Source: a candidate division FCPU426 bacterium
Lineage (GTDB): Bacteria > Oederibacteriota > PGYV01 > Palsa-1178
Assembly: GCA_003167475.1 (NCBI GenBank)
Contig: PMTB01000241.1
Location: 1 to 9,206 of the forward strand
DNA length: 9,206 bases
Reading direction: 5' to 3'
Shown: positions 6,399 through 9,206 of the stretch, one piece after another
Layout: each line of letters begins with the position of its first letter
How positions within the stretch are numbered: the stretch's first letter is position 1
The notes under the pieces: generated by a model
Databases searched by the model: none
Told to the model about the DNA's origin: nothing
What the model saw: the letters and a program-made list of their open reading frames with translations, nothing else
Translations under genes and position numbers: made by a program

Positions 6399-7781
6399 AT
6401 GCGACTTTACAACACGCTTTCACAGAAGATAGAGGAATTTACGCCCGTCACCCCCGGAGAGGTCAAGATCTACGCCTGCGGGCCGACCGTTTATAACTAT
6501 TTCCACATAGGCAATTCCAGGGTGTTTACGCTGTTTGACACATTCAGGAGTTACCTTAGATACCGCGGATATAAGGTTACATTCGTTCAGAATATAACCG
6601 ATATTGACGACAAGATCATCAACAAGGCCAAGGACGAGGGCGTGCTTTGGAGTGATATCGCGAAGCAGTACACGGACGCGTATATCGAAGATATAAAAAA
6701 AATGAACATAGAACTGCCTGATGTAAGCCCGAAGGCCACTGAAGAAATACCGGGTATGCTTGCCCTGATAAAAAAACTGGTCGACGAAGGCACTGCTTAT
6801 GTTTCGAAGAACGGTGTTTATTTCGAGGTTGAAAAGTTTCCGGCTTACGGGGAACTGTCCCACCAGAACCTGGAAGAACTGCAGGAAGGCGCCAGGGTTG
6901 ACGTGGATGACGAGAAGAAAAGCGGGCTTGATTTCGCTTTGTGGAAGTTCACAAAACCGGGGGAGCCTTCGTGGGAGAGCCCGTGGGGCGCGGGCAGGCC
7001 TGGCTGGCATATAGAGTGTTCAGCCATGTCATCACGGTACTTAAGCAATACTTTTGATATACACGGCGGCGGGGCGGACCTTGTGTTCCCGCACCATGAG
7101 AACGAGCGTGCCCAGTCTGAGGCCGCAAACCACGAGCGGTTTGTCAACTATTGGATGCACGTGGGCTACATGAACATAGACGGCGAAAAGATGTCCAAGT
7201 CAAAGGGCAACTTTGTTTTTGTCAGGGACATCATAAAGGACTATTCAGCAGAGGTCATAAGGATGTTCATACTCTCGGCGCACTACCGGGGTCCGATCGA
7301 CTTTTCCAGGGAAAATGTCGAAGCGGTTAAAAAAGGATATACCGAGATCAGCTATACGCTTCAAAGGCTCGCGCAGTTAGACGGCGCGGCGCCGGACAAA
7401 AAGAGCCCTTATATAAAATCTTTTATTGACGCGCTTGATGAGGATTTTAACACGGCCAAGGCGCTGGGCATAGTTTATGAAGCCGTGAACGACGCAAAGA
7501 ACCTGATACTGGGCAAAAAAATAGACAAATACGAAGGCGATATAAAGGCCAATCTTAAGATGCTGGAATCCGATATAAAGGAAATGGCGCAGGTCCTGAA
7601 AATATCGCCGAAATTTGAAGCGCCTGAGGCAAAGGCGAAAGAACTGGTCAAAGAGATAGAAAAGATGCGCGTGGAAAAAAACTATGAAAAAGCGGACACC
7701 CTGAAAAAAGAGGTGAACAGCCTGGGGTATTTGCTGGAGTTCACCAAGACGGGCGCGTTCATCATAAAGGAGCTCAAATAA
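6399..7781 (+). CDS. cysS: Cysteinyl-tRNA synthetase
   Basis: CysRS charges tRNA-Cys with cysteine. The 460-residue protein is a complete class I synthetase. Zinc ligands that select the cysteine thiol are C27 (YACGPTVYN), C207 (WHIECSAM), H232 and E236 (FPHHENERAQS). The ATP-binding HIGH motif reads HIGN (36-39), as in most CysRS, and the KMSKS loop is at 264-268. NITDIDDKI (65-73) and DIHGGGADL (220-228) are further family blocks. The C-terminal helical anticodon-binding part (about 340-460) ends with a Lys-rich helix. The ATG at 6399 has AAAGGA (6387-6392) 6 bases upstream. The stop abuts the rlmB GTG start. The same gene lies between the isp genes and yacO/rlmB in B. subtilis. Confidence 0.97.
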   Translation: MRLYNTLSQKIEEFTPVTPGEVKIYACGPTVYNYFHIGNSRVFTLFDTFRSYLRYRGYKVTFVQNITDIDDKIINKAKDEGVLWSDIAKQYTDAYIEDIKKMNIELPDVSPKATEEIPGMLALIKKLVDEGTAYVSKNGVYFEVEKFPAYGELSHQNLEELQEGARVDVDDEKKSGLDFALWKFTKPGEPSWESPWGAGRPGWHIECSAMSSRYLSNTFDIHGGGADLVFPHHENERAQSEAANHERFVNYWMHVGYMNIDGEKMSKSKGNFVFVRDIIKDYSAEVIRMFILSAHYRGPIDFSRENVEAVKKGYTEISYTLQRLAQLDGAAPDKKSPYIKSFIDALDEDFNTAKALGIVYEAVNDAKNLILGKKIDKYEGDIKANLKMLESDIKEMAQVLKISPKFEAPEAKAKELVKEIEKMRVEKNYEKADTLKKEVNSLGYLLEFTKTGAFIIKELK

Positions 7782-8507
7782 GTGTTCATATACGGAAGGA
7801 ACGTCATAAGGGAAGTCATCACGGGCAATAAAAGGGAAATAAAAGAGATACACATGATAGACAGGATAAAGGACGCGGGGGACATACTCACCGCGGCCAA
7901 GGCCAAAAACATAAAGGTGATCTTTGAGACCCGCGATAAGCTGGATAAGGTTACGGGCACGGACAAAAACCAGGGCATAGCGGCGCTTATTGACGATGTG
8001 AAGACCGTATCTTTGGAGGAATTCCTCTGCACACACAACGATACAAACCTGACCATAGCCGTGCTGGACGAAGTCGAGGACCCGCATAATTTCGGGGCCA
8101 TAATCAGGAGCTGCGAAGTGCTGGGCGTTGCGGGCATAATAGTTCCCACAAGAAGAAACGCTCCGATAAACGACACGGTATATAAAACCTCCTCAGGCGC
8201 GGTTGACATTATCGACATAATAGAAGTGGTCAATATAAACCAGGCCCTGGAAGCGCTAAAGAAGAACGGTTTCTGGATATACGGCATGGATATGGCCGGG
8301 GATAAGTTCCTGGACGGGATAGAGTTTGACAGGAAATCAGCGATAGTCCTGGGCAACGAAGGCAAAGGCATGAGGCCGCTGGTAAAGAAAAACTGCGACT
8401 TTTTGGTTAAAATAAGGCAGGCCGGCAAACTGGACAGCCTGAACGTCAGCAACGCCGCAGCCATAGTGTTCTATCAGGCCATGCTGCAAAGTGGCAAACC
8501 GAAATAG
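7782..8507 (+). CDS. rlmB: 23S rRNA (guanosine-2'-O-)-methyltransferase RlmB, SpoU family
   Basis: This SpoU-family (SPOUT) methyltransferase probably 2'-O-methylates G2251 in the 23S rRNA peptidyl-transferase loop. The 241-residue protein has the N-terminal substrate-binding domain (about 1-75, starting FIYGRNVIREV) and a trefoil-knot catalytic domain: motif 1 DEVEDPHNFGAIIRSCEVLG (96-115, N103 and R109), motif 2 IVLGNEGKGMR (188-198) and motif 3 SLNVSNAAAIVFYQ (219-232). Motif 3 is preceded by IRQAG where many RlmB have IPM-x-G. The start is a GTG directly after the cysS TAA, with AAAGGAG (7766-7772) inside the cysS end 9 bases upstream, so expression is coupled to cysS. Other SpoU enzymes such as TrmH or RlmH-like tRNA methyltransferases are less likely given the N-terminal domain and the yacO-like position. 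Confidence 0.93.
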   Translation: MFIYGRNVIREVITGNKREIKEIHMIDRIKDAGDILTAAKAKNIKVIFETRDKLDKVTGTDKNQGIAALIDDVKTVSLEEFLCTHNDTNLTIAVLDEVEDPHNFGAIIRSCEVLGVAGIIVPTRRNAPINDTVYKTSSGAVDIIDIIEVVNINQALEALKKNGFWIYGMDMAGDKFLDGIEFDRKSAIVLGNEGKGMRPLVKKNCDFLVKIRQAGKLDSLNVSNAAAIVFYQAMLQSGKPK

Positions 8508-8527
8508 GATTGTTTGAAAGGCAGGCT

Positions 8528-8660
8528 GTCATTGCGAGGAGGCGTTTTAGTTTTATGCCGACGAAGCAATCTCAGTTCCACCGATAAGCTCTAAAATCGA
8601 AGTGCTCTGCAAAAGGACAGAGATTGCTTCGTCGCGGAGAGGCTCGCTCCTCGCAATGAC
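8528..8660. repeat. Palindromic dispersed repeat, copy B, 133 bp
   Basis: This second copy of the element at 2525-2678 has 14-bp perfect ends (GTCATTGCGAGGAG at 8528-8541 against 8647-8660) and an inner 15-bp perfect inverted repeat, CGACGAAGCAATCTC (8559-8573) against 8620-8634. The loop starts with AGTTCCACCGATAAGC (8574-8589), identical to copy A, while the rest of the loop differs. It lies 20 bases after the rlmB stop. With the promoter and hairpin described separately it accounts for most of the 304-base gap 8508-8811; the remaining bases, 8661-8714, show nothing I can name. Confidence 0.92.
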
Positions 8661-8714
8661 GATAAAAACCCAATAAATACGTTGAAAACCGACAAGAAGG
8701 TCGTAAAATACCAA

Positions 8715-8743
8715 TTGACAATTGTTTGATATTACGTTATTTT
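8715..8743 (+). promoter_or_regulatory. Candidate sigma-70-type promoter upstream of tRNA-Val
   Basis: A perfect TTGACA (8715-8720) is followed after 17 bases by TATTTT (8738-8743, 4 of 6 matches to TATAAT). Transcription would start near 8750, at a 12-mer shared with the next tRNA leader. The -35 box sits inside the symmetric sequence CAATTGACAATTG (8712-8724), a possible operator. Confidence 0.5.
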
Positions 8744-8761
8744 ATATACCGTTTCAAATTG

Positions 8762-8798
8762 GCGCTCAAACGTCCATAGTTGAGTGCTTTTGTTTTTT
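8762..8798 (+). terminator. Terminator-like hairpin between the promoter and tRNA-Val
   Basis: GCGCTCAA (8762-8769) pairs with TTGAGTGC (8780-8787), giving 8 pairs with one G-T wobble around a 10-base loop, followed immediately by TTTTGTTTTTT (8788-8798). It has the form of an intrinsic terminator on the + strand. It could end read-through from rlmB, or act as an attenuator for tRNA-Val, which starts only 14 bases later. Confidence 0.55.
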
Positions 8799-8811
8799 AA
8801 AGGTCTCAAGC

Positions 8812-8888
8812 GGGCGCTTAGCTCAGTTGGTTAGAGCATCTGCCTTACAAGCAGAGGGTCGGGGGTTCGAGTCCCTCAGCGCCCACCA
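8812..8888 (+). tRNA. tRNA-Val (anticodon UAC)
   Basis: A complete cloverleaf: acceptor GGGCGCT (8812-8818) with AGCGCCC (8878-8884), D-arm GCTC/GAGC, and an anticodon stem TCTGC/GCAGA around loop CTTACAA with anticodon TAC at 8846-8848. The T-arm has GGGGG/CCCTC (one wobble) around TTCGAGT. The discriminator base is A8885 and CCA is encoded at 8886-8888. It reads GUA and, with wobble modification, other Val codons. Confidence 0.97.
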
Positions 8889-8909
8889 TTTTTGCTGACG
8901 CAAAAATGG
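8886..8909 (+). other. Perfect hairpin that includes the tRNA-Val CCA end
   Basis: CCATTTTTGC (8886-8895) and GCAAAAATGG (8900-8909) are exact reverse complements around the tetraloop TGAC. The first three bases are the encoded CCA of tRNA-Val, so the precursor 3' end can fold into this trailer hairpin. No T-run follows, so it is not a normal terminator. Confidence 0.8.
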
Positions 8910-8910
8910 A

Positions 8911-8924
8911 GAGAGTAGAGAGTA
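8911..8924 (+). repeat. Short tandem GAGAGTA, two copies
   Basis: GAGAGTA occurs twice in a row and degenerates into GAAAGGTGATAGTAGA. The word GTAGAGAG (8915-8922) is the complement of CTCTCTAC at 5725-5732 and 6346-6353 in other spacers of this window. Confidence 0.6.
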
Positions 8925-8966
8925 GAAAGGTGATAGTAGATAAGGCAAAAACAGTACAAAAAAGCC

Positions 8967-8993
8967 TTGAAATTAGGGGCGAGAAAGTATAAT
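8967..8993 (+). promoter_or_regulatory. Candidate promoter upstream of tRNA-Asp
   Basis: TTGAAA (8967-8972) and a perfect TATAAT (8988-8993) are separated by 15 bases, which is short. The start would fall near 9000, directly at the 12-mer CGTTTCAAATTG (9002-9013) that also follows the tRNA-Val promoter. The leader to tRNA-Asp would be about 140 bases. Confidence 0.5.
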
Positions 8994-9060
8994 ATAGATA
9001 ACGTTTCAAATTGTTCTTTGGATGTTAAAAGTGACTTCGTTTGGACATTCTTTCGGGAAT

Positions 9061-9074
9061 CGAAAATCGAAAAT
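9061..9074 (+). repeat. Short tandem CGAAAAT, two copies
   Basis: CGAAAAT is repeated twice in the tRNA-Val to tRNA-Asp spacer. It is the same kind of 7-9-base word repeat as in the other gaps; no coding role is visible. Confidence 0.55.
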
Positions 9075-9085
9075 AGAGTCGTATG

Positions 9086-9135
9086 AGGGTAGATTACCGG
9101 TGAGGGATTCCGCACACCGTTGGATAGTCTACCCT
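9086..9135 (+). other. Stem-loop in the tRNA-Asp leader
   Basis: AGGGTAGA (9086-9093) pairs with TCTACCCT (9128-9135), extended by three weaker pairs. Inside, CGGTG (9098-9102) pairs with CACCG (9115-9119) around a 12-base loop. It ends 7 bases before tRNA-Asp and would bring the tRNA 5' processing site next to a helix. No T-run follows. Confidence 0.6.
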
Positions 9136-9142
9136 ACATATT

Positions 9143-9206
9143 GGGGGTGTAGCTCAGTTGGTTAGAGCGCTAGCCTGTCACGCTAGAGGCCGAGGGTTCG
9201 AGTCCC
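9143..9206 (+). tRNA. tRNA-Asp (anticodon GUC), 3'-truncated by the window
   Basis: The 5' acceptor strand is GGGGGTG (9143-9149), followed by TA, the D-arm GCTC/GAGC, and the anticodon stem CTAGC/GCTAG around loop CTGTCAC with anticodon GTC at 9177-9179. The T-loop TTCGAGT and the start of the 3' T-stem are present. The remaining T-stem base(s), 3' acceptor strand and CCA lie beyond the window. Confidence 0.95.

Noticed and set aside
6299..6496. 65-residue + strand frame overlapping the cysS start
   Set aside because: It arises from the palindrome and an out-of-frame read of cysS, with no family resemblance.
7377..8464. Two open frames of 236 and 260 residues on the - strand under cysS and rlmB
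   Set aside because: They overlap the strongly supported cysS and rlmB on the opposite strand, with no recognisable motifs.
8876..9115. 79-residue open frame on the - strand between the tRNAs
   Set aside because: It begins past the tRNA-Asp leader stem, covers the candidate tRNA-Asp promoter and runs into the tRNA-Val acceptor end. It has no Shine-Dalgarno that I can support.

Overview
The window is ordinary bacterial chromosome with every gene on the + strand and about half G+C. It carries the end of rex, a complete thrS, then radA, a YacL-like PIN-TRAM gene, ispD, ispF, cysS and rlmB, and finally tRNA-Val(UAC) and the first part of tRNA-Asp(GUC). Ile is often ATA and Arg often AGG/AGA, start codons include TTG (radA) and GTG (rlmB), and the intergenic gaps are packed with palindromic and short-word repeats. 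The order radA, yacL, ispD, ispF, cysS, rlmB matches the Bacillus subtilis radA-to-yacO region, but without disA, gltX, cysE and mrnC at the expected positions. The codon habits and repeat-rich spacers suggest an uncultivated lineage of the Omnitrophota/Elusimicrobiota kind. This is a guess from style, not a determination.

Layout: bases 1-2503 hold rex and thrS, 15 bases apart and probably one transcript. Bases 2504-2710 hold a 154-bp palindromic repeat (copy A). Bases 2711-8507 form the housekeeping cluster: RadA (recombination ATPase), a membrane-anchored PIN-TRAM protein (putative RNase), IspD and IspF (two MEP-pathway isoprenoid enzymes), CysRS and RlmB (23S rRNA methyltransferase). The PIN-TRAM/ispD pair overlaps by 4 bases and cysS/rlmB abut, which indicates translational coupling. 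The radA/PIN-TRAM, ispD/ispF and ispF/cysS gaps each hold a different inverted repeat. Bases 8508-8811 hold a second copy (B) of the palindromic repeat, a candidate promoter and a terminator-like hairpin. Bases 8812-9206 hold the two tRNA genes and a structured spacer with its own candidate promoter.

The protein genes are conventional and I found no new defence, mobile or biosynthetic system. The points worth a second look are non-coding: a two-copy palindromic element with a conserved loop, one copy carrying a 21-bp hairpin insertion; a 16-bp perfect inverted repeat inside ispD; an inverted repeat whose arm encodes the IspD C-terminus; and two tRNA leaders that share a 12-mer at their predicted transcription starts, one of them followed by a terminator-like hairpin.
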